DNA of 64,000 nucleotides from Rhabditophanes sp. KR3021. Its lineage: Eukaryota; Nematoda; Chromadorea; Rhabditida; Alloionematidae. The position numbers were made by a program, and so were the translations under genes. Of this stretch, positions 11,221 to 23,600 are shown piece by piece (positions within the stretch are counted from its first letter, which is position 1; each line of letters starts with the position of its first letter). Below the pieces are notes generated by a model, which searched no databases, was not told the DNA's origin, and saw nothing but the letters and a program-made list of their open reading frames with translations. The DNA lies in assembly GCA_963281155.1 (NCBI GenBank), contig CAUJLY010000003.1, positions 2,666,001 through 2,730,000 of the forward strand. Reading direction: 5' to 3'.

Positions 11221-14200
11221 ATGGATAAATTTCAATTATATTTCGATTCTATTTCAAAGTATCCAACTTTGGTTGAAGAACTGCTGTGTTCTGTCTCGGA
11301 TAATGATGAGATTGTGATGGGGTACAATAATGAAGTAAGCTACGCTTGGTGCTACCATCAAAACGCTCTCTACGTTTGGGAGGATGAAAGGTTTGGTTCA
11401 AAGGATGGAGAGGAAACAATGAATGGGATGATTGTGGGTGATATTTGCATCACTAACGCTTACAAACTCCATGCTCCTTCTACTGGGTTGAAATTAAGCG
11501 ACAAACACATTTCCTTCTCTTTAAATGAAGGAAATGGAAGTGTTGCTATCATTTGTGTCACTCCTGAAGGCAATGTTCGCTTTTGGAGTTCAATTGACTC
11601 CAAACCTGTCAACTTCTCCATTGGGATCAAGGATATCTTTGTTACGGAAGTTTGTTGCTTGTCTATTGATGGCGTAGATACATTCGTCATTGGAGCCAGT
11701 AATGGCACGTATTTCTCTATTCCTATTATTGTCGAAGGCCCACTAAAAAAAATCATAACATCTAAAATGAGTGTAAATCCCCTTGGATCTGACAATCGTA
11801 GACTAACAAGAAAAGTAACTGATGCAATCTTTGGTGAAAGTCAAACTACATCAAATCTGATTAATATCCATTGGACTCAGGAATCGAAGAAATGTTCTGA
11901 AAAAAACTTGGCTGCTATTCAAGTATTTGGCAATTGTTTGATAGGAAAAAATGTGGGAAAAAACAATGTTTTATGGGAATTTAATGTCTCGCATTTGGTT
12001 AGTAAAGCTTTCCACAAATTGTCACTTGTTTCATTTCTGGGAAACGATCTTTCAGATTTACATGAAAGGGTGGCGATTATTGACTCCGTAATTTGTGGAA
12101 AACACACTTACCTACTTTGTGGAATTCAACCTGACAAAGGAAGAAATGGCGTTTTGTACTTTATGCTGGCTAAGATCCACATCAAAATTTACAGAGGAGT
12201 TCCCGAGGTATGCTCTAAATTTGATTGGATTACATGCCTTAATCCTCATTCTGATGTAATGAAAACATTGGCACTGTCCAATGATGCAAGTTCCTTACGT
12301 TTAAATGCTTTCGGGCAAAAATCTTTCCTAATTTATAATAATTCTGTGGTTCAACATTTCGAAATTGAAGAGAATGGTTTACACTCAGTAACCGCAATTA
12401 ACAAGTCTCATACCAAGTTTGACGAAAGATGTTATGGATTTTTTACGAATGAGGAGGAACTTCATTGTTTTCTGCAATATCGAGGTGGTACAAAACTGAG
12501 ATTACTGCCTAGTGGGTTTGAGGCTGCATTCATTGAAAACCGGGATATTGACGAATATCTAAACAAAATTTTGAGTCCAAACAAAAAGAGAACAACTCTT
12601 TACAAGACTTTATTCAGTGGTTTTGTTAATTTCTGTAGATTTTCCCGTGGAGACCCCAAAAGTAATTTGCTTGACGAATTTCGTAGATCTGGAAGTGAAC
12701 ATGAACGCGCTGAAACAATTTTCAGTATGGTCGACACTATCTTGAGATCTTTACCAGCCCCAGAGACCTTTGTCAGAGCTATTTCAACTAAAAGAATCGA
12801 GGTAGATACCGAATTGTCCAATGATTTTACAATTATCAAAGGGCAACTAGAAGACAAGATCAGTTTATGCAAGATGTTCTGTGCTTTTATCAAGAATCAA
12901 AATTTGGATTATGAATTGAGTTTTGATAACTCGGCTAAAGCTCCTGTTATAGAACTGGTTGAGACGATCGAATGCTTATATGTAGCATTTGCTATTTTCT
13001 TCCGCGTTTGCAAAAATGAAAGTCCAGTTTATATGGAAATCGTGAATCTAGCCGTTGAAAACAGAAACGAAATAGACGGATCACTTTCAAATGTTACCAC
13101 ATTCTTCAAAAATATTCCTGAATGTTCAGACATCTTCCGCGCGGCTGGAAGTTATTTGGAAAAGGAAATTGGAAAAGCAACAAGTGCCTGTGAAAAGTAT
13201 GAAATTGGAAAAGATGTCTTTATTCTATTCTATGATTGCTTTGAACAAATCAGAAGATATCGTAATGAAGAGTGGGCTATTACTTTAAAAGGAGAAAAAC
13301 ATAAGTCCTGGACATCGAGATCTAAATTCTTATCAATTGCGACACCGATTCACTACGCAATTAAAGAATTCTTCGAGGTAGATGAATTTTCATCTGAGCA
13401 AATCAAAATTTTGAAGCGGCTGTTTGTAGGAATAACTGAATTTATCTTAGATCAACAAAGTCCGAAACAGAGATGGGCTTCTGAATTAATTCAAGGTATG
13501 TTTAATGGAATATATTTAAAAACTTAAAAGAAAAAATAGTTTTGAAGTTTGCAAAAAAGATAAAATACACAAAAATAATTGTATGGAGGAATAGAAAATA
13601 TATTTACAGTTATATACAATACTTATCTAGTTTTATCAAAAAGTTCTTCAACTTTATTTACATCCATTCTGGTGTTTTGATATACCTATGGATGTGGAGA
13701 CAATAAAATTTGATTATTTCCTAGAGTAACATTCTTTTTAAAATTGAATAATATTTTTTATAGGAACCATTGATATTGGGTTACTCGAAGTTGGGATAAA
13801 GTTAGCTGAGAAGTATGAGGATTTCCACACATTAATTAAACATGCAATTACCCTTCCTCAAAATGAAAGAAAGGCATTCCTTCAAAAATACAAAGCCAAA
13901 TTCGCGGATAAAAATTTCGATCATGAACTTTTCAAATACTATAAGGAGACAAAGAATGTTGATTTATTACTTGAAGAAAAAGGAGGCGACGTTGACAACT
14001 TTATTTCATCTTGCAATGACATTAGTTGGATTCGACAAGTCGAGAAAGGCCAATACAAGGCTTCAGCAAAATCCCTCAAAAATCTATCAGCTAATCAAAC
14101 GACTGATTGGAAAAGATCAACTTTACTCGCCTTTGCTAAATTGGCCGCCTATTGCGAAGAAAATCCGGATGAAGCCTTTGTGGACGATATAAGAGATGCT

Positions 14201-14689
14201 GAAATCTTGTCAAAACTTCAAGAAAAGATGTTTGCCAATGAAAAAGAAAATGCAGGAAGGTCATTAACTTTCGAAGAATTGATTGTTTTTGGAATTATGA
14301 AAAAAACAGAGCATTGCTTATGGCATGCTTTACTCACGCTCGCTTCTTTTTTTAAATTTAAGGATGCTCCTGTAGATGAATTTCTATTCAGTTCCCTTAA
14401 AACGGAACTCTGGAGAGCAATTTGCCAGGCAACGAATGTCCGCGAACCAAGATATAACGGCAATTACATTGTTTCTGAAAATAATACTGAGCCGATGGTT
14501 GCTGTATTCTTAGACAAGATTTCAAAGGAAGCAATTGAAGATGTTGCTCCAGTGCATCTGCTTTCTATTATTCCCAAAATCGGTGATTTGGACACACATC
14601 TTGCATCTCTTAAAGATAATGCTATATTTATGGCCTACCTCACAAATGGTCTGGAAGCTGCTGAGAGAAATATTGGCGAAAAAGTTTAA
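11221..14689 (+). CDS. npp-15: Nucleoporin Nup133
   Basis: Two exons, 11221-13495 and 13764-14689, join in phase and encode 1066 residues, close to the roughly 1100-1150 of the family. The N-terminal half is a beta-propeller with family landmarks: NEVSYAWCYHQNALYVWE, VTPEGNVRFWSS and RLTRKVTDAIFG, where the family has GRKVSSLFG. The C-terminal half is the helical stack, including LAEKYEDFHTLI, FADKNFDHELFKYY and ISWIRQVEKGQY. Nup133 is part of the Nup107-160 Y-complex, a scaffold of the nuclear pore that also acts at kinetochores. The ATG follows a short AT-rich tract directly. The 268-nt intron has nothing notable. Confidence 0.9.
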
Positions 14690-15444
14690 AACATTAATTT
14701 AATTTTAATCCCTAATTAAGGTGTTTTCTTTATTATTTTTTTTACATAAATAAAATAACATTTTTGCATAACAAATAAGTTTCTTCAATTATTTTATCTA
14801 GAAGATACAGAATAATTATAAAAATCAGATTTGCAAGTATTTAAGATTTCAATATTTACTAAATCATCTATTTAAATCTAAATCGACGTTCATACAACTA
14901 TTTCGTCAAAAAAGAGTAAGGATCATTCTTATTGATTAGGATAAGAATTTTAATTTAATAAATAAATTGAGACATTCAAATTTCACTTCCATAAAATACG
15001 CGTAGTCATGTCTGTATCATTTTGTCAAAATGTTTGTACACCTCACCATCTAACTATTCCTGGCCATTATATTCAACTGGATTTGTTTTTAAATGTTCTA
15101 ATGGAGAGAAAAGAGATCCCAATGGAAGCAAGCGTAAAATCAAAATTCTTAAACAAGAAACTAATCAAACAAATTAAGCTGTAATCCTTCTTCACTTAGA
15201 TGTGTTTAACAATAAATATTTCTATTATTTTAACAAACTGTATCTATTATTTTTATTCCGAAATGCTGATGTGAAATACAATTACGAAACTTAAATGATA
15301 TGTGAAATTCAAGTACTAATCAGTAGTTATGATATCTAGAGACTCCATTTTAAATGTCTACTACACTTTGCTAATACACCTTGTTCCAATCGTTTAAATA
15401 ACTATATTCATTCGAATCGCACTTTTAATTTACTTGTTTTAGCA
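14690..15444. other. Intergenic region between Nup133 and KTI12
   Basis: AT-rich sequence of 755 bases between two plus-strand genes. It contains one small ATG-initiated open frame (15008-15184, listed separately). The last 20 bases before the KTI12 ATG contain a TTGTTTTAG acceptor, consistent with trans-splicing of KTI12. Confidence 0.4.
15008..15184 (+). CDS. Possible 58-residue small ORF
   Basis: An uninterrupted ATG-to-TAA frame begins MSVSFCQNVCTPHHLTIPGH and ends in a Lys-rich tail (KSKFLNKKLIKQIKL). Composition is not low-complexity, and it includes two Cys and three His near the start. There is no family resemblance, signal peptide or clear splice acceptor in front of it. Short frames of this size can occur by chance, so it is listed only as a candidate. 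Confidence 0.2.
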   Translation: MSVSFCQNVCTPHHLTIPGHYIQLDLFLNVLMERKEIPMEASVKSKFLNKKLIKQIKL

Positions 15445-16401
15445 ATGCCTTTATTAGTTGTTTATGGTCCACCGTGTTCCTTAAAAAGTACATATGTTAA
15501 TCAGATAGTAGAGTATTTTGTAAGCTCCAAAGGCGTCAACAGAAACCTTATCAAGATTGTTAAGGATGAAGATCACGCCGAATTCGATACTTCTGTCTAT
15601 GAAGATGCTAAAAGAGTAAGTCTAACTGTATTTAAAACTTTAATATTTATTCTTTAGGAAAAAAATCACAGGAGTTTAATGAAAGCCTTGGCAGATGATA
15701 ATCTATCAAAATCAAAGTTAGTAATTCTTGATTCATTGAATTATATTAAGGGGTATCGTTATGAACTTCACTGCATTGCAAAGAAAACACAAACCTCATT
15801 CTCATTGTTATTAATTGATGCAGATGAGGATGTTTGCTTGGCTTTGAATAAAAAATACGGCAATAAGTACACAGAATCCTGCATAAAAGCAATTTACATG
15901 CGCTTAGAAAGACCGTTAGTTACTGATTTCTGGGATAATCCGCAAGTTTTGGTCACAACCACGGCAATTGAGCCGATAGAAGAATGCAAATTAAATGATA
16001 GAATTATGGATCTTTTATATGGGAATCTATTCGTGTCTCTGTCATTGAAAGCGAACAAAAGTACTTCATTAGTTCCAATCGCTCAAAAATCATTCCTAAC
16101 AGATATTGCTAAAATTACCAAAAAAATTATGATTGCAATTGAGACTGATCAAGCAAAGCACAAATTTGGAGACTACATTACTGTTCCATATACTGATGAT
16201 ATCGAAAAAGATCCCAAGGAGAACAAATATCTTTATGTCAAAAGATACAGCATCAGTGAAATTGACAGGATTAGAAAGACATTTTTAAACACAATCAGGG
16301 ATTCACCTATTGAGGGAGCCAATAATATTGGAAACAGTTTTGTAAGCTTTTTAAATACGCATTTATCAAAAAGTCAGATTAATGGCGATGTTTCATTTTA
16401 A
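15445..16401 (+). CDS. KTI12: KTI12 homologue (Elongator-associated protein)
   Basis: Exons 15445-15615 and 15658-16401 encode 304 residues. The start MPLLVVYGPPCSLKST aligns with the KTI12/PSTK-type P-loop, and DSLNYIKGYRYELHCIA is the family hallmark. The C-terminal region carries the conserved FLTDIAK and RKTFLNT helices. KTI12 binds tRNA and ATP and supports Elongator-dependent wobble-uridine modification. One oddity is that the Gly just before the Walker A Lys is Leu here (GPPCSLKS in place of GxPxSGKS). The 3' end converges on the proprotein convertase: the two coding regions share 16393-16401, and the KTI12 AATAAA at 16439-16444 lies in the convertase exon. Confidence 0.9.
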
Positions 16402-18239
16402 TTGTCTAGTTTTATATGAGTATGCATTGTTTGTTGTTAATAAAATATTATTTTGGTAAACATTTTCCTTTGTCCCATACACAGTAAAGAAAAAGTTAGA
16501 GATCATGCTTTGGCATCCAGCCGAATGTAATAGCAGTTTCCATGTCCCTTTAGCTGATTCACCCCAAAACGCAAGTGTGTTAAGCTTCCAATTGTTGATT
16601 AGAGTATTGTTATCAAATTTTCTCCCAAACATCAATTGGGATTGAGTGCCACTTGGCGATATTAGATCTATTGTCAAGTTTCCTCGATATTGCGAAGAAC
16701 CAGTAATGGACAATTGAACAGTCTCGATAAAATTTACTTCGAAAGATTTACCATGGCAACCAGTAAAATTGGTTTCGATTACTCCTATTTCATTTGCCCA
16801 AATTATTAATGGTTTCTCGATTGAAGGGTAATTTGCAGTGCAGATTTTCATAGTTTCCACATTAACCCATTTTAGAGCTGTCTCAATCATTTTTTTAGCC
16901 TTGGCTAGTCCAAATCCAAAGTACGGGCTATGATAAAGACCGGCTTTGTTCCGAGTCCAATCACCTTCGTCAGAAGCCTCAATAATATGTTTCATTTCAG
17001 ATGTCCTTACCACAATATGCTTAATATCTCTCCAAGTCAAATTAGAATTTGATTCTAACACTAAAGCAACAATGCCTGCAAATATTGGAGCAGATAGGCT
17101 TGTTCCAGCAAATGACTTCGAGCATTTATCATCAAATGGCTCAGTAGTTACGGCAGGACCTTTATTTCCAATATACTGTCTATTACTATAGGTACTGACC
17201 AAAACTGCTCCACATTGCTCAGCATATACAGGAACTTCATAATTGGAGTCGATGGCGGCGATTGCAAATGAATAAACATTCTGAGCATATCCATCCATCC
17301 CACAACTATCATCTCCTTTTTCCTCTTCTATCCTTCCTCCATTGCCAGATGCAAAAATATAAATGTTTCCTTTTCCTTGTCTACCTTCCCTTGCTCCCTT
17401 TTCCAAAGAGGCTTGACTTAGTACGTTAGGTCTTTCGTAAACAGTCCCCTAAATTGAATGAATAAAAGAAATGTCACATTGAATCTTACGAAGTCTTCAG
17501 GACCATAAGAATTGCAATAAATATCAGTAATATTTTGCATGTACCCGAATGCGTCTGATTCTGTTTTGTCATTGATGAATCCATCTAAAAGCTTAATTCC
17601 TCCAATTCTCGAATCGTATGCAACTCCTACCCCACACAGCTCATTATTCGGCTTCATAGCAATTATTCCTGCACATTGTGTTCCATGTAGATTGTTTCCA
17701 TCATCTCGAGGTGTAGGGTCCAACTTATTTTCATTAAAGTTATACGAACTTTCTGGGGAATAATTCTCCTTCAGATCTTTATGATTAAAATCAAGTCCAT
17801 CGTCAACCACTGTAACTGTGATTCCTTTCCCTGTATATCCCATTTCCCAAGCTTCTTCAATCTCCATAGATTCAAGATCTGTATTGTGAATGTACCAATT
17901 TTTATTATACAGAGGATCGTCGAAGTTAGTTCTCTTAAATCTTTTAAGAAGCTTTTCTATCCGATAGCTCTTGACATCGAGTGATTTCTTAGCAAAAATA
18001 GAATTCACATCTGGCATCCGATTAAACCGTAATCTTATGGGCTCCGCAACATGAGTAAATGTTCCACCATAATTTACAGAACTAACATGTTTTAACATGT
18101 ATTTTCTCAATACCACACCCAAAGAACTTTCATTAAACAAAGTAATGGAAAGTTGCGGCCAGTAAAATTGCTCTTTATGAAAGTCATTGGCATGTAATAA
18201 GAAAATTAGTAAGTTAAGTAGAAAGATAGATAGAATCAT
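16393..18239 (-). CDS. Furin/kexin-type proprotein convertase
   Basis: Exons 18239-17490 and 17448-16393 encode 601 residues. The ATG at 18239 gives a signal peptide (MILSIFLLNLLIFLLHA). It lies just downstream of a TTTCTAG acceptor-like site, which excludes the longer GTG-started frame. The prodomain ends in a dibasic RFKR site. The subtilisin triad is visible: Asp in VVDDGLD, His in NLHGTQCAG, Ser in GTSLSAP, and the oxyanion Asn in YCNSYGPEDF (Asn rather than the Asp of PC2). A P domain follows (SQYRGNLTIDLISPSGTQS to NFFFTVYGT), with RGN in place of the usual RGD. There is no Cys-rich region and no C-terminal membrane helix, so it is a soluble secretory-pathway enzyme that could correspond to the AEX-5 or KPC-1 group. 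It sits 188 bases downstream of the polymerase eta stop on the same strand. Confidence 0.9.
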
Positions 18240-18427
18240 GACAAAACAAGCTATGACTGGCAGTCTAGAAATGATATAAAACACAAATTTGAATGTTGCA
18301 ATATTTATTAAAAGATATTTAATGGATAAGAGTATATAAATATATTTGTATGATTCTTTACAACAATCAAATAGTACATTATAAACAAATTAAAATTATA
18401 TGTAGTGAACTTGAATAAAATATACAA

Positions 18428-20227
18428 TTATTTCTTACAGAAAAAATTAATTGAACGTCTTCCTTCTTGTACAACGACGGTTTTACGTTTTGATTCTTTG
18501 TCGTCTGTTGTTGGTTGCTTGCTTTTAGTGCTTTTGCCACTTGTTTGATTCTTTTTACCACTTTTTTTGCCATTTTTTCCACCGGCTTTACTTGTTTTTG
18601 AGGCATTATTCGTTTTATTTTTGAGATTCTTTTGACCATTATTTTCAATAATCTTAATTATTTCAATATCAGAATCATTATCTTCTTTTTTAGTTTCAGG
18701 AACATTGCTTCCTGACAATCCGCTCGTTAAGTCTACAATTTTGACACCTTCTGTTTTTCTTTTTTTGGAATTGGAAGCAGACATTTTTGCATCATCTACA
18801 GCCACATTTTCTTCGTCATTATCATCAATAACGACAACTTCTCCATCATAAGACGTCGTACGAGCCAATGTTCTTTTGCGATCTTTATTATTCTTGCTAG
18901 CTTCGAAAAATTGTTTAATTGTTCCGGAACTTTGCATTTCCTCGAACTTGTTTGCTGAAACGCCAATCATGCTTAGTGGGGCTATTTTCAAGACATTTAC
19001 AGGGACCGCTTCTTTTAAAGCATTCAAACAAATATCAGGCAATATTTTGGCATAATTGTTGCTATTTACCTTGATAGCCTTACTCTTGATAGCATACTGA
19101 TCCGTAATGTGAGCATAACTAATACCGAAGCTTACAGGAACTCGATTTCTCCTTTCTTTTTCAAAATCAAGCTTAATGATCAAGTCCTTGATGATTCCAT
19201 TGAGATGCTCGGAAATTTGAAAGAAATTGTTCACTCCTTTTGCCATTGTCTTTGAGGCGGAAACTGCAGATGTTGAGTTCTTGAATTTAACTTTTTCATT
19301 AACACCTCCTTGACATAAGTCACTAATTTTTACATATTCCTCACTAGTCAAACCTTCTCTCAATTTTTCTTGTTTCATATCAATCAAATCATTCAAAATC
19401 TTAGCTCCAAAGCAAGTAGTCATTGTCTTCCCAAAAGATCCACCCATTCCAGTAATTTCGGTGATTGAAGCTTGTCCGTAGACATCTCTAAACGCTTCTG
19501 GTAGCATGAGAGTATTTGAGAAAGGACGGTGCCTTTTGCAAATATATTTTGCTATTTTCTTAGAGTAACTAACTCCCACAGACGTTTCGTACCCAGTTTT
19601 TTCTTTAATCAAAGACCTAATTCTGCACACTTCCATGAAAGAGACAAAAAAGGCGATAGTTTCCAAGTCGTTTTCAGAAATAGCATTCTTAACACGACCA
19701 GCCAAAATCTCTCTAGCCTCCAGCTCTGCTTCTTTTTGATCCTCGATTGAAGAAAGATAGCAAGAATGTTCAGGAAATACATCTTCACTCATTGAGTCTT
19801 TGAATTGGGTAAGAAGAACTTCGTTTGCCATGACTGACTTGACGTATGCAGTAAGATCCATATACATCTCATCAATACTGGCCTTTTCAACAACAATATT
19901 GCGAACGTCTCCACAAATTAAATCAAATATTTTGGCTGATTCAAGTTCGTATTTGGTTCTGTCCGAGCTTTTAGAGTGTTCACTAAGAGGCATTCTTCGA
20001 TAGACAAGGTTAGGATACTTGTCGTCAAGTTCTTTTTTATTCATTCCTCGCTTGATTCCAAGAGCCTTTGCTTCATATGAAACTGCAATCGACGCGCCAT
20101 CTCCTCTTTCGGTTGACTGTAAGATAACCACCGGCTTTCCCCTGATAGACGGGTCAATCACTTGTTCTGCCTGAGCAAAGAAGGCATCAACATCGAGAAG
20201 GGCGATGTAGTTTCTTTTCATAAACAT
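18428..20227 (-). CDS. polh-1: Y-family DNA polymerase eta
   Basis: A single uninterrupted exon of 599 residues. Palm and finger motifs are clear: LLDVDAFFAQAEQ (first metal-binding Asp), VSYEAKALGIKRGM, and KASIDEMYMDLT with the catalytic SIDE. The Lys-rich mid-region and the little-finger domain (KVKFKNSTSAVSASK) follow. The family resemblance is closest to eta rather than kappa or iota. This enzyme copies past UV photoproducts. The C-terminal 150 residues are Lys/Asn-rich and disordered, with no visible ubiquitin-binding zinc finger, and end in a PIP-like RRSINFFCKK. The gene lies between PI4KA and the convertase on the same strand. A CTTATAG acceptor-like site sits directly before the ATG. 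Confidence 0.9.
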   Translation of the reverse strand: MFMKRNYIALLDVDAFFAQAEQVIDPSIRGKPVVILQSTERGDGASIAVSYEAKALGIKRGMNKKELDDKYPNLVYRRMPLSEHSKSSDRTKYELESAKIFDLICGDVRNIVVEKASIDEMYMDLTAYVKSVMANEVLLTQFKDSMSEDVFPEHSCYLSSIEDQKEAELEAREILAGRVKNAISENDLETIAFFVSFMEVCRIRSLIKEKTGYETSVGVSYSKKIAKYICKRHRPFSNTLMLPEAFRDVYGQASITEITGMGGSFGKTMTTCFGAKILNDLIDMKQEKLREGLTSEEYVKISDLCQGGVNEKVKFKNSTSAVSASKTMAKGVNNFFQISEHLNGIIKDLIIKLDFEKERRNRVPVSFGISYAHITDQYAIKSKAIKVNSNNYAKILPDICLNALKEAVPVNVLKIAPLSMIGVSANKFEEMQSSGTIKQFFEASKNNKDRKRTLARTTSYDGEVVVIDDNDEENVAVDDAKMSASNSKKRKTEGVKIVDLTSGLSGSNVPETKKEDNDSDIEIIKIIENNGQKNLKNKTNNASKTSKAGGKNGKKSGKKNQTSGKSTKSKQPTTDDKESKRKTVVVQEGRRSINFFCKK

Positions 20228-20629
20228 TCTATAAGTTATTAGCAGTACTGCTTAGGAAAAAGTGATTATGTTATCCAAACAATGGTTTTCCCTTAAAAAA
20301 GGCATACGCGACAATCCAAACATCTTCAAAAATTCCGTTGAAGAAATGACGCATACCAAAAAAAGATTTGGATAAACATTGGACTAAGTATTGTATTTAT
20401 ACTCACTTTGATTTAAACATCAACAAAACATACGAAGTATAATTGTTGGATCATTCAACAGTCTTATTGGTGATTCTATCTTCTTATGTATGTTATGAAC
20501 AACATAAAATAAACATATAACTCATAACATAATAAGCAAATCTTAATATTATTAAAATTGTAAACAATAATTAGCTACCCAAAATATATAAATATTTATT
20601 CAAATAAATTTATGATTATAATTCAAATA
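20228..20629. other. Short spacer between PI4KA and polymerase eta
   Basis: AT-rich spacer of 402 bases on the coding side of two minus-strand genes. A minus-strand AATAAA (TTTATT at 20595-20600) lies about 30 bases past the PI4KA stop and is its likely polyadenylation signal. No open frame is notable. Confidence 0.45.
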
Positions 20630-23600
20630 CTAATAAGGAATATCATTTTGTAAGTATTGGAGTTGATCGTACATCTTTGATCTGACATTCATATAACAAT
20701 TGTTGATGACTGTACTCATGTAACGGGCAGCTTCTCTTTCACTTACATCTGGAGAAAAACGAGCTCTGAATTGTTGGATAGTTTTCCCCCTAAAACAAGG
20801 TAAACCTGTGTCGAGGAGAAGTGAAACTAAGCTGATGAAGGATTTTTGATGTGGTCTGATGGCAAGGTATGACTTGATGCAACATGATACAAATTGCTTG
20901 AATGGCGCAGCTTCCGGTTTTCCTCCCATAATAGCTACCATTTCTTGTGATAATTTAAAGTCTGGTTCGAAACCTAGATTTCCTCCTGGAGACGATTCAA
21001 ACATAAAACCGAAGTCAATGTGAATTATATTTCCTCTATCATCAATCATAATATTTCCATTGTGGCGATCCTTAATCTGAAGCAAAAAAGAAAAGACACT
21101 GTATGCAGCCATGGATCTAACGAAGTTTCTACGAGCATTCTGAAAGGCTTCTCCAGTTTCTTCTCCATACAATTGTCGGAAGTAATCATATAAACCATAA
21201 TCTGTCATTCGGCCGAGTTGATCACGAGATTTTGAATTCGGTACACATTCAATTACTCCGCATCCAGGAGCTGTAGCGACGACGCGGTATGGAAACAAGC
21301 AAACATCAATGTCATTTGTATCAAAGATGTTTTTCATCAATTGCATCAACTGAAGAGCTAACATGTCCTGGCGTACATCATCTCCAACTTTGAAAATTGC
21401 ACACTTGTCTTGGATTGATCTTCCGGTAGCTCTGATTCGTTCTACAAATTCCTTGAAATGGCGGATTCGTTTTTCTTCAATAGCTTTGTCTTCTGAAACT
21501 TCATACGTATACTCTCGATTTTGTTCAAGACAAATATCTTCCAGTTTGTCTACTCCACACTGGCAAACTGAAAATCTAACCAAGAAGGGAGCTTTAGCTG
21601 CAGATTGCATAGGAGTAGCTGAATTGTAGTCAATGTCAAGTAGAAATGCTTCTGGATTAGAAGGCAAGTATGAAATTGTATCTAGTTTGATTTTACTTAA
21701 CTCAGATAGACAAGCGCTTTTTCTCTCTGGTCCTTTAGGGAAACTCTTGATAGCTCCTGAAATTCTTGTTATCTTGTTGAAGACAGTAAATTCGGCGGTA
21801 TAAAAGGATCTAGCTGCACCTTCCAAATTAGCTAAAATCTTGTTCGTAATATCAGTTAGAGGTTCAAACAAAACAGGATCTTTGATGAGGCCTTCTTCAT
21901 CTTGGTAAATATTTGCCTGCATATTCCATAACAATTGATGGGCCAGCAATTGAGAATGTCCAGCTAGCCATAGCATAAATTCATGGACATAACCCATTGA
22001 GTCATGTCTTACAGCTTGAACCATCTGTGGAATATACAACAATAATACATTTGGTGGATAACTCTTCAAAACACGGATTGCGTATTGAATTGTGATAGGA
22101 TGGAGTGGAAATAATCTTGGAGACAATAAACTCAAGGCCATTACTGGAGTACATTTAGCCCAAGTCAAAACATGTGTCATGATTCCTTCGTTTCCATCTT
22201 CGAAAACTGAACCGTCATTTAACAGTAAAGGCAACGCTTCTGGTAGATGCGAAACTAATTCAGGGTTGGCTTTAGTACATTCTTCTAGTGTAGATCTGAT
22301 GGTTGGTACTTTTCTAAATCTGGTAGGCAAATAAATAGCTAATTGAGGTGAAATGTCCCAAGCATTCTTTGTGATATCTTTAATAGACCTATTGTTGATT
22401 CTCCCATCCGGAAACGCAGCCTTAAACCAAATGTCAATTGATTGTTCTTGTGGGTCTGTCGGAGCTGGATCTATGAAACCATTGTTTGCTTGCAACCAAA
22501 CAGAAATTCTCTCAATTTCATTTGACAAGAGAAGGAGAAGAAGATGCCTTCTTCGCATGCATTCTTTAATGACTTTGTCAACATCTTGATTCTTTGGAGA
22601 ACGATTTTGACGTTGGTCCCCCATTAAGGTGGCAGATCTGGCAGCAGTCTTATTGTGCGCTGCAACAATCGTAATCGTATTTGCCCAGGAAGGATTATTT
22701 GTTGGTGGATGGTGCCATGTGTGAGCATTACCAATGTTACTCATGCTGGACATTGTATTACTTGAGGCAATCAAAGTGTTGATGGCTGAACTTCCTTTGA
22801 AAGATCCTAACTCGCTGCTTATGTCTGCATCGGTAAATCCAGCAAATTCTTCCTTTACATGCTTAACTTCAGAATGAATTGCCTTGTAGAAAGTTATCAA
22901 TTGCTTTAGATCGTTCTTGAGTTGGGCGATTGTCTGGGTGGGAACTTGAGGAGCTATTGAAAAGTAATCGAAGGCGCAGGCGTAAATCCTTTGTCTAAGA
23001 ACATTTTTTGAAATTCTTGAAGGAGAAGTATCCTCTTGAACCATAGTCAAAACGGCTGTCAAGATATTAAATCTCACTCCAACAGTTTCAATAGAACGCG
23101 CCATCAAAGGAATATGGTTTGCGAGATAAGAACCTGCTTCAGAACCTATTCCAATAGGTGAATTTTTGGTCATCTTATCTCCAATGACTAAAGAAAAGGT
23201 TTGCATAAACATCATTTTAAACAAATCCAATTGTGTATGGCTGGAATATTTGGCTAAAGATACTCTTTCGGAAATAAATGTAATCCAGATAGCGTGTGGC
23301 TTGACGTTCGGTGAAATTTTCTTCTTGGCATATTGAACTGTCAAAGGATCCTTATAATCGACTTCTCTTTGAAATAAGCCGACTTTCTTATGCATCATTA
23401 TTTGCCAGCAAGAAGACATCTCTTGTAGAAACTTGATTTCAATTTCCTTTTTAGCTACGAGGATCCAATTCCATGAATGGATGCACATCTTCATTGTATC
23501 TTCAGTAAAATTTTTTAATGGAACTCGGACTAATGTTTGTAAGAGAGCAATATTAGTGTCTTTTAAAGAAATAAATAGAGCTGTCATTAACATAATCGAA

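Noticed and set aside
18239..18284. Longer GTG-started N-terminus of the proprotein convertase
   Set aside because: There is no ATG, and a TTTCTAG acceptor-like site lies between it and the ATG at 18239, which starts a good signal peptide.
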